From G965215045 sp965215045 (GTDB lineage: Bacteria; Pseudomonadota; Gammaproteobacteria; JABABF01), in contig OZ244031.1 in the NCBI GenBank assembly GCA_965215045.1, forward strand, positions 620,001-684,000: a DNA stretch of 64,000 nt, read 5' to 3'. The notes under the pieces are model-generated. The model was given only the letters and a program-made list of their open reading frames with translations, ran no database searches and was not told where the DNA came from. Position 1 is the stretch's first letter. Each line of letters starts with the position of its first letter. The position numbers and the translations under genes are program-made. Of this stretch, positions 51,710 to 60,306 are shown piece by piece.

Positions 51710-52450
51710 TCAGTCGGCGTCCTCCTCCTTGCCGGCGTCGGCGGCTCGCTCCTGGTCCTGCTCTTCCACCGGCTCTTCCTCGCCCTCCGGTGCCTCCGCC
51801 GCTTCCGCCGCTTCCGCTTCCGCCCGCTCCTCGCTCTCCATTTCCTCCAGGTCCTGCTGCACCCCGCCCCTGGGCGATAACACGTTAACCAGGGGCAAAT
51901 CATGTTCCGGCCCCTGGGCCAACGCCACGCTTTCCACTCCCTCCGGCAGCTGCAGGTCCGAGATATGAATGGTATCGCCGACATTCAGCTCGGCGACGTC
52001 GATTTCAATATACTCGGGCAGGTTCTCCTGCAGGCAGCGCACTTCGAGGTCCGTGGCCGCGTGACTGAGCATGCCGCCCTCGATCTTGACGCCGTGACAA
52101 CGCTCGGCGTTGAGAAAACGCAGGGGTGCCCGAACGGTAATCCGCTGCCCGGCACTGACACGCAAAAAGTCCGCGTGCAGGAACTCCTCGCGTGCCGGAC
52201 ACCTTTGCAAATCCTTGAGCAGCACCTGCTCTTGCCTGCCATCCACGGAGATCGTCAACACCTGGGTGTGAAAGGATTCGTTCTGCATCGCCTTGGCGAT
52301 CTCCTTGTGCAGAATCCACACGGCGCACGGCTGGGCATCGCCGCCATAGATAATCGCCGGCATCCGCCCGTGCAAGCGGCGCATGCGGCGGGCATCGGCA
52401 CTGCGCCGGCCCGGGCGCAACTCGGCATTGAGCGCGTGCATTTTCGTCAT
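51710..52450 (-). CDS. rplY: 50S ribosomal protein L25, long CTC form with acidic tail
   Basis: 246 residues. An N-terminal L25 domain binding 5S rRNA (about 1-95; MPAIIYGGD, LLKDLQRCP) is followed by the CTC-type beta domain (about 96-185). The last 45 residues are almost wholly Glu, Ala and Asp. Long CTC forms are common, but the strongly acidic tail is notable and rpoZ in this window has a similar one. Confidence 0.93.
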   Translation of the reverse strand: MTKMHALNAELRPGRRSADARRMRRLHGRMPAIIYGGDAQPCAVWILHKEIAKAMQNESFHTQVLTISVDGRQEQVLLKDLQRCPAREEFLHADFLRVSAGQRITVRAPLRFLNAERCHGVKIEGGMLSHAATDLEVRCLQENLPEYIEIDVAELNVGDTIHISDLQLPEGVESVALAQGPEHDLPLVNVLSPRGGVQQDLEEMESEERAEAEAAEAAEAPEGEEEPVEEQDQERAADAGKEEDAD

Positions 52451-52531
52451 GGTAGGTTCTCCGCTTTCTGAGGGGCCGACGACAAAGATGAACCTGGCCG
52501 TCGCCAGGGGATAGTGATTTTGGGGAGCATA

Positions 52532-52560
52532 ATTAAAGCGGCTGCCGCAATTTTATTCAA
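52532..52560 (-). promoter_or_regulatory. sigma-70-type promoter for rplY-pth-ychF
   Basis: On the minus strand TTGAAT (52560-52555) and TTTAAT (52537-52532) are separated by 17 bp; each is close to consensus. The start would lie near 52525, about 75 nt before rplY. It is the best promoter in the prs-rplY gap of 217 bp, which holds no gene. Confidence 0.6.
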
Positions 52561-52667
52561 GCCGGCGTACTGGGCCTGCCCGCCGCCACTGTAGGATTCT
52601 CCCGCCCCGCATCGGTGCACACCCCCGGCCAGGGAGTGCCCGATGTCGTTGAACTGGTGCCGCCGGC

Positions 52668-53624
52668 TCAGCGAAACAGCACGCTGATCGACTCCTCGTT
52701 GCTGACCCGCCGTATCGATTCGGCGAGCAGCTTGGCAATGCTGAGTTGACGGATACGGGAGCTGCGGGCGGCTTCTTCGCCCAGGGGAATGGTGTCGGTC
52801 ACCACCAGCTGGTCCAGGCGGGAGGCTTCAAGGTTTTGCAGTGCCGAACCCGACAACACGGGGTGCGTGCAATAGGCGATCACCTTTTCGGCACCGGCGT
52901 CTTTCAGTGCCGCGGCAGCGGTGCACAGGGTACCCGCCGTGTCGACGATATCGTCCGCCACCAGGCACACCCTGCCGGCGACTTCGCCGATGATATTCAT
53001 GACCTCGGACTCGTTGGCGCGCGGGCGCCGTTTATCGATAATCGCCAGCTCGGCGTCGTTCAATTCCTTGGCGATCGCCCGGGCTCGCACGACGCCGCCG
53101 ATATCCGGGGACACCAGCACCAGGTCGCCGTAACTCTGGTTGTGTATATCTTCAATCAGCACCGGGGAACCGTAGACATTGTCCACCGGCACGTCAAAGA
53201 AGCCCTGGATCGGTTCGGCGTGCAGGTCCACGGTCAGCACCCGGCTGACCCCGGCACTGACCATCATGCTGGCCGCCACCTTGGCACTGATCGGAACCCG
53301 CGCCGAACGCACCCGGCGGTCCTGCCGTGCATAGCCGAAATACGGTACCACCGCCGTCACCCGGGAGGCCGAGGCGCGGCGCAGTGCATCCACCAGCAGA
53401 ATTAATTCCATCAGGTTGCGATTCGGCGGCGCACAGGTGGACTGCACGACAAACACATCCTTGCCGCGCACGTTTTCACAAACTTCCACGGCGATTTCGC
53501 CGTCGCTGAAACGGTCCACGTTCGCCCGGCCCAGGCTCAGGCCCAGGATGTACGCCATTTTCCCCGCCAACTCCGGGTTGGCGTTACCGGAAAAAAGCAT
53601 CATGTTGTTCGACACCGGCACCAC
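52668..53624 (-). CDS. prs: ribose-phosphate pyrophosphokinase
   Basis: 318 residues; starts at an internal GTG (53615) or ATG (53603) are also possible. Makes PRPP. FSGNANPELA, RFSDGEIAVEV, YFGYARQDR, VDLHAEPIQGFFD and LVADDIVDTAGTLC (PRPP loop) are all present. PRPP feeds pyrE, found elsewhere in the window. Confidence 0.97.
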   Translation of the reverse strand: MVPVSNNMMLFSGNANPELAGKMAYILGLSLGRANVDRFSDGEIAVEVCENVRGKDVFVVQSTCAPPNRNLMELILLVDALRRASASRVTAVVPYFGYARQDRRVRSARVPISAKVAASMMVSAGVSRVLTVDLHAEPIQGFFDVPVDNVYGSPVLIEDIHNQSYGDLVLVSPDIGGVVRARAIAKELNDAELAIIDKRRPRANESEVMNIIGEVAGRVCLVADDIVDTAGTLCTAAAALKDAGAEKVIAYCTHPVLSGSALQNLEASRLDQLVVTDTIPLGEEAARSSRIRQLSIAKLLAESIRRVSNEESISVLFR

Positions 53625-53666
53625 TCCCCACTCAACATAAATGCATCCATCCCGGGCCGGACAGTT

Positions 53667-53741
53667 TGGCTGGGGCGGTAGGATTCGAACCTACGAATCC
53701 CGGGATCAAAACCCGGTGCCTTGCCACTTGGCCACGCCCCA
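53667..53741 (-). tRNA. tRNA-Gln (anticodon TTG)
   Basis: 75-nt cloverleaf with encoded CCA. Acceptor TGGGGCG pairs with CGCCCCA, the anticodon stem CCGGG/CCCGG encloses TTTTGAT, giving TTG, and the T-arm is GTAGGTTCGAATCCTAC. Position between ispE and prs is conserved. Confidence 0.97.
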
Positions 53742-53756
53742 GGAATCCGCACCGTC

Positions 53757-54602
53757 TCAATGCCCGGGCATTCCCTGCCACAGCGGCGAGCGGTTCAGGC
53801 TCCGCACGCGGTACCCGCGCCACTTCGAAGGCAGGCGCCGCAGCAGGGCGTCGGCCTCCGCCGGCCCGGTAAACGACGCGAACACGCACCCGCCCGTCCC
53901 CGTCAGCGAAGCGTCACCGAACTGCCGCAACCAGGCGAGCGCGCCGGCGACCTCGGGATGCCGTTCACACACTGTTTGTTCGCAATCATTTCGCGCGTCA
54001 CCGCCGGTCGGAACGGTTATTTTTATCGGCTTGCTGTCCCGTGTCAAACCGGGAGAAGCAAATATTTCGGCGGTGGACACCGCACCCGGTGCCAGCACCA
54101 GCAGCTGTCGTTCGGGAAAATCCAGCGGGTACAGCAGTTCCCCCGCCCCCTCGGCCCAGGCCGCCCGGCCGTGAACAAACAGCGGGACATCGGCACCCAG
54201 CTGCAGACCCAGCTGCGCCAGTTGACGGCGCGACAGTCCCAGGGACCACAGGTGGTTCAAGCCCACCAGGACGGCGGCGGCGTCGGAGCTGCCGCCACCC
54301 AGCCCGCCGCCGACGGGAATGCGCTTATGCAGGCGCAACTCCGCCCCCCTGGACGTGCCGCAAGCGGCGCGCAGGAGACGGGCGGCACACAGCACCAGGT
54401 TGTCCTCCGCCGGTAAATTCTCTGCATCGCAGTACAGCTGCAAGCGTTGCTCCCGCCCGCACGATAACTCCAATGTGTCGCACAGATCGATAAACTGGAA
54501 TCCCGTCTGCAGGGCGTGCCGGCCATCGGGACGACGGCCGGTAATGCGCAGGAAGAGGTTAATCTTGGCCGGCGCCGCCAGGTGCAGGGAGGCGGAGGAC
54601 AT
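53757..54602 (-). CDS. ispE: 4-(cytidine 5'-diphospho)-2-C-methyl-D-erythritol kinase
   Basis: 281 residues from the ATG at 54602. GHMP kinase of the MEP pathway: PAKINLFLRI near the start with the catalytic Lys, and the ATP loop PVGGGLGGGSSDAA at 96-109. The start codon lies inside the last of three 65-bp repeats; in each of them a TGA overlaps an ATG as TGATG, keeping translation coupled from lolB. A TTG one codon upstream is a poorer start. Confidence 0.96.
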   Translation of the reverse strand: MSSASLHLAAPAKINLFLRITGRRPDGRHALQTGFQFIDLCDTLELSCGREQRLQLYCDAENLPAEDNLVLCAARLLRAACGTSRGAELRLHKRIPVGGGLGGGSSDAAAVLVGLNHLWSLGLSRRQLAQLGLQLGADVPLFVHGRAAWAEGAGELLYPLDFPERQLLVLAPGAVSTAEIFASPGLTRDSKPIKITVPTGGDARNDCEQTVCERHPEVAGALAWLRQFGDASLTGTGGCVFASFTGPAEADALLRRLPSKWRGYRVRSLNRSPLWQGMPGH

Positions 54603-54744
54603 CAAGGTGCTGCACCCCGACCGGGAAGCCCACCTCGATGGAGTGGGTGCAGGGAGGCGGAGGACATCAAGGTGCTATGCCCCGACCGGGAAGCCCACCT
54701 CGATGGAGTGGGTGTGGGAAGGCGGAGGACATCAAGGTGCTATG
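54586..54744 (-). repeat. 65-bp triplicated lolB-stop/ispE-start junction
   Basis: Three copies of a TGATG junction lie exactly 65 bp apart (ATGs at 54732, 54667, 54602). The first TGA ends lolB; the last ATG starts ispE. Between them are two 21-codon ORFs (54732-54667 and 54667-54602), each opening with MSSA like IspE and ending with an Ala-Pro-stop like LolB. Each stop overlaps the next start by one base. It looks like tandem duplication of an original lolB-ispE overlap that preserved coupling. Confidence 0.92.
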
Positions 54745-55391
54745 CCCGGCACCTTCCAGTTCCAGGTGCGCAGGTGCAAACGCAGGTCCCCGCCCTGTGC
54801 CCGAATGGCCGTCGGCAGGGCCCATGCCTCCAGTTGCTGGTGGCGCGCGAACTGCAAGTACCAGCCGCCCTGCTGCAGTTGCTGCAAGAAAGCCCCGCTG
54901 CGCACCTCCGCCTGGATGGGCAGCCCGGGGTCGGCTTGTCCCCGGATCCAGTGCTGCAAGCTGCGAATGGGAACGACGCGCCCCAACAACTGGCGCATCA
55001 ACTCGTCCTCGCTTGCGGCACTTTGCACCGTGCCGTCACGCCGCGTGAGGCGCAGCCCCTCTTCTGCGGTGAACTGGATGCGAAACAGCAGGCCTCCCAG
55101 GAGGTCATTGCCCTGGAAGACGTACTCCTGGCCCTGCCACCGCCAATGGAAACTCAGTGCCTGTTTGCGCTGTCCCAGCTCGGTCACCAACCGGCCCTGC
55201 ACCTCCCAGGTGTCCCCCTTCTCCTGCTGGACAATATTTTCGGGCAGCAGCACCTGGCAGGCGACCAGGGCCAGGCAGGCGAGCACCGGCAGCGCAACGC
55301 CGGCGGCGGCGAGGACCGCCCTGCGGACTGCTAAAATTGACGCTTCTCTCGCCTGCGTCAATCTCAGAATGCCTTTGTCGGTTACGGGCAT
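54732..55391 (-). CDS. lolB: outer-membrane lipoprotein insertase LolB
   Basis: 219 residues from ATG 55391, which overlaps the divergent hemA start by 23 bp; a TTG at 55361 (209 residues) would avoid this. A signal with lipobox LVAC is visible, so the mature protein is a lipoprotein. The rest (WEVQGRLVTELG, LSFHWRWQG, LPEN) fits LolB, which receives lipoproteins from LolA. Divergent from hemA and followed by ispE, as in E. coli. Confidence 0.85.
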   Translation of the reverse strand: MPVTDKGILRLTQAREASILAVRRAVLAAAGVALPVLACLALVACQVLLPENIVQQEKGDTWEVQGRLVTELGQRKQALSFHWRWQGQEYVFQGNDLLGGLLFRIQFTAEEGLRLTRRDGTVQSAASEDELMRQLLGRVVPIRSLQHWIRGQADPGLPIQAEVRSGAFLQQLQQGGWYLQFARHQQLEAWALPTAIRAQGGDLRLHLRTWNWKVPGIAP

Positions 55392-56637
55392 CAGCCACAA
55401 AACCGCCGCCGTGGAACTGCGCGAACGCGTCGCCTTTGGCGGCGAAGAAATTCCCGCCGCATTGAAGAGCATCTGCAGGCTTCCCGGCACCCGGGAGGCG
55501 ATGTTGTTGTCCACCTGTAATCGTACAGAGATCGTAAGAAATGCCGAAAACGGCCGCCAGGAGCTATTGTACTGGCTGGAGCAGCAGCGCAATGCGCCGC
55601 GGGCACTGCTGGAGGCGCATTCCTACAATTACACGGGACAGGAGGCCATGCAACACCTGGCCCGCGTCGCCTGCGGCATGGATTCCATGGTGTTCGGTGA
55701 AGCGCAGATCCTGGGACAGGTCAAACATTCCTTTGCCATCGCCCGGGAATGTGGTGCCGCGGGCAGCGAATTGCACGTTCTCTTCCAGCACCTCTTTCGT
55801 ATCGCCAAGCAGGTGCGGCGCGAGACTCGTATCGGCGAAAACGCGGTGACCCTGGCATCTGCGACCCTGATCCTGGTACGCCGCTTGTTTACCGACCTTG
55901 AGGAACGGGACATTGTTTTTGTCGGGGTCGGGGAAATCATCGAAGCGATTGCGCGGCGCATGGCGGACCAGGGCATGTCCCGGCTCTGCATTCTCAACCG
56001 TTCCGCGGACCGTGCCCGCCAGGCGGCGGAGAAAATATCTGCCGTCCCGGGCGCCCTGTCTGAAATCAAGGAGCGTCTCCGGGGCGCGGACGTGCTGGTC
56101 TCCTGTACCGGGAGCATGCGTCCGGTGATCGATGCCGGCATGGTTCGGGATGCGCTGCGACGCCGACGACGTCCGCTGCTGGCCATCGACCTCGCCGTGC
56201 CGCGCGATATCGAACCCGAGGTCCGCACCCTGTCAGACGTCTACCTGTACGACGTGGACAACATGCGCGAGTTGGTGGAACAGGGTGCCCGGCATCGCAC
56301 CGCCCAGGCGCAACACGCGGAAAAAATCATTGCCGCAGGGGTGGACCAATACCGGCGCACTGTACGCGAACGCAGTGCCGATACGCTGATCTCGAGCTGG
56401 CGCCGCCAGGTCGAAGAGCTGAAAACGCGGGAACTGGCACGCACCCGGCGACAATTGGAACAGGGTGAAGACCCCGGCAAAGTGATGGAGGAACTGGCGC
56501 ACGCGTTGGGCAACAAGCTGATGCACGCACCGACCGTCGGCCTGCGCCGGGCGGGTGCTTCGGGAAACCACCGTCTCCTCGCCGAGGCGCGGGAACTGCT
56601 CGGCATTGCAGCGGACGACCCGGGGGAAGAGCAATGA
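55369..56637 (+). CDS. hemA: glutamyl-tRNA reductase
   Basis: 422 residues from ATG 55369. First step of C5 tetrapyrrole synthesis. Nucleophile C50 in LLSTCNRTEI, then the NADPH-binding FVGVGEIIEAIA and the C-terminal dimerisation domain ending in LRRAG. The usual second Gly of the NADPH loop is replaced (GVGEII rather than GAGEMI), a mild change. The stop overlaps the prfA start by 4 bp. Confidence 0.97.
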   Translation: MPLSVTGISHKTAAVELRERVAFGGEEIPAALKSICRLPGTREAMLLSTCNRTEIVRNAENGRQELLYWLEQQRNAPRALLEAHSYNYTGQEAMQHLARVACGMDSMVFGEAQILGQVKHSFAIARECGAAGSELHVLFQHLFRIAKQVRRETRIGENAVTLASATLILVRRLFTDLEERDIVFVGVGEIIEAIARRMADQGMSRLCILNRSADRARQAAEKISAVPGALSEIKERLRGADVLVSCTGSMRPVIDAGMVRDALRRRRRPLLAIDLAVPRDIEPEVRTLSDVYLYDVDNMRELVEQGARHRTAQAQHAEKIIAAGVDQYRRTVRERSADTLISSWRRQVEELKTRELARTRRQLEQGEDPGKVMEELAHALGNKLMHAPTVGLRRAGASGNHRLLAEARELLGIAADDPGEEQ

Positions 56638-57752
56638 ATCCCGAACTGGAAAAACGCCTGCAGGACATGCAGCGGCGGCGTGCGGAATTGGAAAAAATGC
56701 TGGTCGCACCGCAACTGCCCGCCGATCGCCGGCAACGGGAAAAGTTATCGCGGGAATTCAAACGGCTGGGACCGGCGGTCAAGTGCTATGAACAATACCG
56801 GTTCCACGTCCGGGAGGCGGAAGCCGCACGGGAACTGCGCGAAGATCGCGATCGCGACGTGCGCGCCCTGGCAACCGAGGAATGGCAATCCGCAAGCCAA
56901 CGCGCACAACAAAAGCTGGAAGAACTGCAGCAGCTGTTGTTGCAAAATATCGGCGCGGAAGACGCGCGTAACGCCTTCCTGGAAATTCGCGCCGGGACCG
57001 GCGGCCAGGAAGCTTCGCTGTTTGCCGCAGACCTGTTTCGCATGTACTCGCGCTACGCTGAAAAAAACGGCTGGACCGTGGAAATCCTAAGTGGCAACGA
57101 GAGCGAGTACGGGGGATGGAAGGAAATTATCAGTTATATTTCGGGGGACGAGGTCTATGCCGGGTTGCAATTCGAATCCGGCACGCACCGCGTCCAACGC
57201 ATCCCGGAAACCGAATCGCAGGGGCGCGTACACACTTCGGCCTGCACCGTGGCGGTGTTACCGGAAACCGATGAAACGGACGCCGTCGCGATCGGGAAAC
57301 AAGATCTGCGCATCGAAACCTTCCGCGCTTCGGGAGCCGGCGGACAACATGTCAACAAGACGGATTCGGCGGTGCGCATCACTCACCTGCCGAGCGGCCT
57401 GACGGTAGAATGTCAACAGCAGCGTTCACAATTGAAAAACCGGGCGCAGGCACTGCGATTACTGCAGGCAAAACTGCAGGCCGCCGTCCGGGAACGGCGG
57501 CAACGGCAGCGCACCGAGCAGCGCCGTTCCCTGGTGGGTAGCGGGGACCGCTCCCAGCGGATCCGCACCTACAATTTCCCGCAAGGACGGGTCACCGACC
57601 ACCGCGTCAAGCTGAGTCTGCATCGGCTGCCGGAAATCCTGGACGGTGATATCGATGCGTTCCGCCAAGCGTTACGCGAACAAAGCACCGCCGAACAACT
57701 GCGCGACTTGCAAGACCGGGGGGTGTCTCCCGCGGTCAAGAACGCCCGGTAA
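56634..57752 (+). CDS. prfA: peptide chain release factor 1
   Basis: 372 residues. The GGQ motif is in ASGAGGQHVNKTDSAVR near residue 237; the domain-3 start IRAGTGGQEASLF and tRNA-like HTSACTVAVLPE are present. Reads UAA and UAG stops. prmC (hemK), which methylates this GGQ and usually follows, is absent; a glycosyltransferase gene converges and overlaps the prfA end by 17 bp. Confidence 0.97.
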   Translation: MNPELEKRLQDMQRRRAELEKMLVAPQLPADRRQREKLSREFKRLGPAVKCYEQYRFHVREAEAARELREDRDRDVRALATEEWQSASQRAQQKLEELQQLLLQNIGAEDARNAFLEIRAGTGGQEASLFAADLFRMYSRYAEKNGWTVEILSGNESEYGGWKEIISYISGDEVYAGLQFESGTHRVQRIPETESQGRVHTSACTVAVLPETDETDAVAIGKQDLRIETFRASGAGGQHVNKTDSAVRITHLPSGLTVECQQQRSQLKNRAQALRLLQAKLQAAVRERRQRQRTEQRRSLVGSGDRSQRIRTYNFPQGRVTDHRVKLSLHRLPEILDGDIDAFRQALREQSTAEQLRDLQDRGVSPAVKNAR

Positions 57753-58557
57753 AAGACTGGGAAAATATTTTATGGAGGAGGCGTATGGCTTTTAAAATGT
57801 TGTGGACCAGGAAGGCAAACGGCTCTGGCAGCGCATAATCCAACGCCCGGTCGAAAAAAAGCGAGCCCCGGGACCAAGCACCTCTCCTGCCGATATGCTG
57901 CACCACGGAGGGGCGCGTGCAAAAAATTGGAATGCCCTGCTTCTGGCAATTACGTACAAGTCTCCAATCCCAGTGCGTTGTGCCGGCGTGCGCTGTACAT
58001 CTCAGGCAAGAACGCAACACCTCCCGGTAGAGTTCGGGGGTGAAAAACAGGTTGAGCCCGCCAATGGTCTGCTTGCGTCGATAGTCAGTGGAATTTTCCA
58101 GTACCGGATGATTGTAAGTATGAAATCCGGTCAGGAAAAAGCGCGGATGATCTTGTGCCAGGCGAGTATGTATTTCCCGCAAACGGTGCAACCAGTACGG
58201 TCGCATTATGGTGTCACTGTCAAGCAGTGCAAAATACTTGCAATCGAAATGCTCGCAGAAAAAATCGAAGGCAAATCGCAGGTTTCGCCCCGTGCCGAAG
58301 CTGCCGTGCTCCGATCGTTGCGCCAGGAGCAACGGCTGTTCCGGCAATGACAAGTTTTCGAATATTTCCTGGAACCCGGGCTGCCGGCTCGCATCATCAA
58401 CTGCCATGACCAGCGTTCCTTCCAGGTCCGATTCCTGCAGGGCCTTCCAACTGGGGAGCAAGTACTCGGGTCGTTCGTAGACCGGTATCACCAGTCCGAT
58501 TTCAAAACGCGCACCGCGTTTTAACTGTGCACCGCGCGGCCAATGTACCGTGTACAT
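57736..58557 (-). CDS. GT2-like (GT-A fold) glycosyltransferase
   Basis: 273 residues. Starts with IGLVIPVYERPEYLLPSWKALQ, the GT-A nucleotide-binding strand, then MAVDDAS and the metal-binding DSD at 113-115 (LLDSDTIMRPYW). A later WDWR and QHIGRRG are typical of GT2-type enzymes. A short hydrophobic C-terminus may associate with the membrane. It lies 22 bp after the larger glycosyltransferase gene on the same strand, so the two probably act on one glycan. Donor and acceptor are unknown. Confidence 0.8.
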   Translation of the reverse strand: MYTVHWPRGAQLKRGARFEIGLVIPVYERPEYLLPSWKALQESDLEGTLVMAVDDASRQPGFQEIFENLSLPEQPLLLAQRSEHGSFGTGRNLRFAFDFFCEHFDCKYFALLDSDTIMRPYWLHRLREIHTRLAQDHPRFFLTGFHTYNHPVLENSTDYRRKQTIGGLNLFFTPELYREVLRSCLRCTAHAGTTHWDWRLVRNCQKQGIPIFCTRPSVVQHIGRRGAWSRGSLFFDRALDYALPEPFAFLVHNILKAIRLLHKIFSQSFTGRS

Positions 58558-58579
58558 GGGAAAAGTCTGCCGTGTGTGC

Positions 58580-60247
58580 TCAATACAGGGGGTGAATAAT
58601 TTCCAGGTCGGGCATGCCCCAACAACCCACTCCCATGTCCCTGGCCATCATCGCCAGGCCTTCCGTCTCGATGTAATTGCGATACGGTGCTTCGGGGAAG
58701 ACCAGGCCCTGGCGATGCAGGTCGGCACGGACCAGCAGCATCGTTCCGCCCACCGCATCGATCTCCACGCAATCACCGTTGCGCAGTTCATCGAGATACA
58801 GGCGGCCAAAACCCCGCGGCGGCTGCAGCAGGCCGTCTTGCAGGTACGGGGCCCAATCGCTCTCTTGCATCCCTTCCCGGATGCGAAAAGTGTTCAAGTC
58901 AAAGGTCTTGCCTGCGGGCGTAATGCAATGCGGAACGACGATGTCACGGTCAATCGCCAGCATGCATTCCAGGACGCGGGCCGGCCACCACATCACGTCC
59001 ACGTCAATCCACAGGACCCAGTCCTCGTCGTCAAGGCCCAGTTGCAACAGTCGGTTGCGGCTGCGCGCGAGAATTGCGCGGCGCTGTAATTGTTCCCGCG
59101 CGTCATTGCGCTCGCGCCAGGTGCGGTAATTAAAATTCTCGCGGAACAAGCGCACGGCACGGTATTCACGCTGCAGGGTTTCCCGGTGTTGTTGCAAGAC
59201 TTCCCAGGTATCGTCATCACTATCGCTTTCCAGGAAAACGAGCGACAGCCCCCGGTGCGGGTACGTCAACCGTTGCAAGCCGGCAAACAGTACCGGCAGG
59301 AAACGCGCGGCATTCTTAACCGGCACGGCGACCAGGATCTTCTGCTGCAACTCTGCCGCGTCCAGTTCGCGTTTCGGCATCGTCTCGACGCGGGCGGGCG
59401 GGGCAACAGGCCGGCGCGGCCGGCGCAGGAGACGGCCAGCCAGGCGCCGCGCATTCCGTAACAACGGGTACAAGAACCGCATGAACGTCCGGGTGCAGGC
59501 GTTGGAATGATGCACGAGACGGCGCGCGAACCGGGCCGCTGGACGGCGGCGAATCCAGCTGCCCTCCCAGTGATGCACGGCAAACGCCTCGCCCTGCGCG
59601 TTGCGTTTCGGCAACAGTACCTCCACCTGGCCCGCCTCGGCTTCCTCCGCGGTAACGGGATACAACAAGCGGGCAGCGACCAGCTCACCCTCGCTGCGTC
59701 CGGGAAACTGTTCCCAGGCGGCGGACAACATGAACGGCCCGGTGGCATCCAGCACATCGGGTTCCCGGCAGCAATGCAACAGCTCGGAGAATACCGTCTC
59801 CCAGAAAGGATGACCCGGCGTCGAGGCGAGAAACGCGTTGCACAAAATACGTTCCAGCCGGCGCGCGCGCGCGGGCGCATTCTCCGCGTGCCGTTCGGGC
59901 TCCAGGCCCACCAACAGCTCGCGACCGGCGACCAGTTCGTCCAGCGGGCGCAGTGATTCAAAATCCAGGTCCACGTACACCCCGCCGCAATGATGCAGGA
60001 TGCAGTAACGGGCGACGTCAGCGCGCATCACCGGTTCCGGGTAATGATCGTACACGGGCAGCAGCCACGGGTAATGCCGCTGCAACAGGTCGCGGTTGTC
60101 CGTATCCGTCCACAGGCGATATTCCCAGGCGGGATGATTGCGCTGCCAGGATTCCTGCCAGCGAGTCATGCGCGGCGGCACACGGGCGTTTTTCCAGGTT
60201 TGGTGGATAATATGCGGGATTTGTCTGGGAATTGAATCTTGGCTCAT
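58580..60247 (-). CDS. two-domain glycosyltransferase: GT32 (Och1-like) fused to GT62 (Anp1/Mnn9-like)
   Basis: 555 residues from ATG 60247. The N-terminal domain (about 8-235) has IPHIIHQTWKN and the DxD stretch ADVARYCILHHCGG with DLD (94-96), the GT32 pattern of yeast Och1 and related sugar-binding enzymes. A basic linker (about 255-295) follows. The C-terminal domain (about 304-555) matches the Anp1/Mnn9/Van1 family: VAVPVKNAARFLP, FLESDSDDDTWE, RRAILARSRNRLL, WVLWIDVDVMWWP (DVD 416-418), DIVVPHCITP and ETEGLAMMARDMGV. GT62 is best known from fungal alpha-1,6-mannan synthesis. A bacterial GT32-GT62 chain suggests stepwise polymerisation of a mannan-like surface glycan; the sugar is inference. 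Confidence 0.85.
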   Translation of the reverse strand: MSQDSIPRQIPHIIHQTWKNARVPPRMTRWQESWQRNHPAWEYRLWTDTDNRDLLQRHYPWLLPVYDHYPEPVMRADVARYCILHHCGGVYVDLDFESLRPLDELVAGRELLVGLEPERHAENAPARARRLERILCNAFLASTPGHPFWETVFSELLHCCREPDVLDATGPFMLSAAWEQFPGRSEGELVAARLLYPVTAEEAEAGQVEVLLPKRNAQGEAFAVHHWEGSWIRRRPAARFARRLVHHSNACTRTFMRFLYPLLRNARRLAGRLLRRPRRPVAPPARVETMPKRELDAAELQQKILVAVPVKNAARFLPVLFAGLQRLTYPHRGLSLVFLESDSDDDTWEVLQQHRETLQREYRAVRLFRENFNYRTWRERNDAREQLQRRAILARSRNRLLQLGLDDEDWVLWIDVDVMWWPARVLECMLAIDRDIVVPHCITPAGKTFDLNTFRIREGMQESDWAPYLQDGLLQPPRGFGRLYLDELRNGDCVEIDAVGGTMLLVRADLHRQGLVFPEAPYRNYIETEGLAMMARDMGVGCWGMPDLEIIHPLY

Positions 60248-60306
60248 CAAGCGTCGCCAGGGTCCCGGAAAAAATAATTCTCCCTTGCAGGAACAACGCT
60301 CGTACC

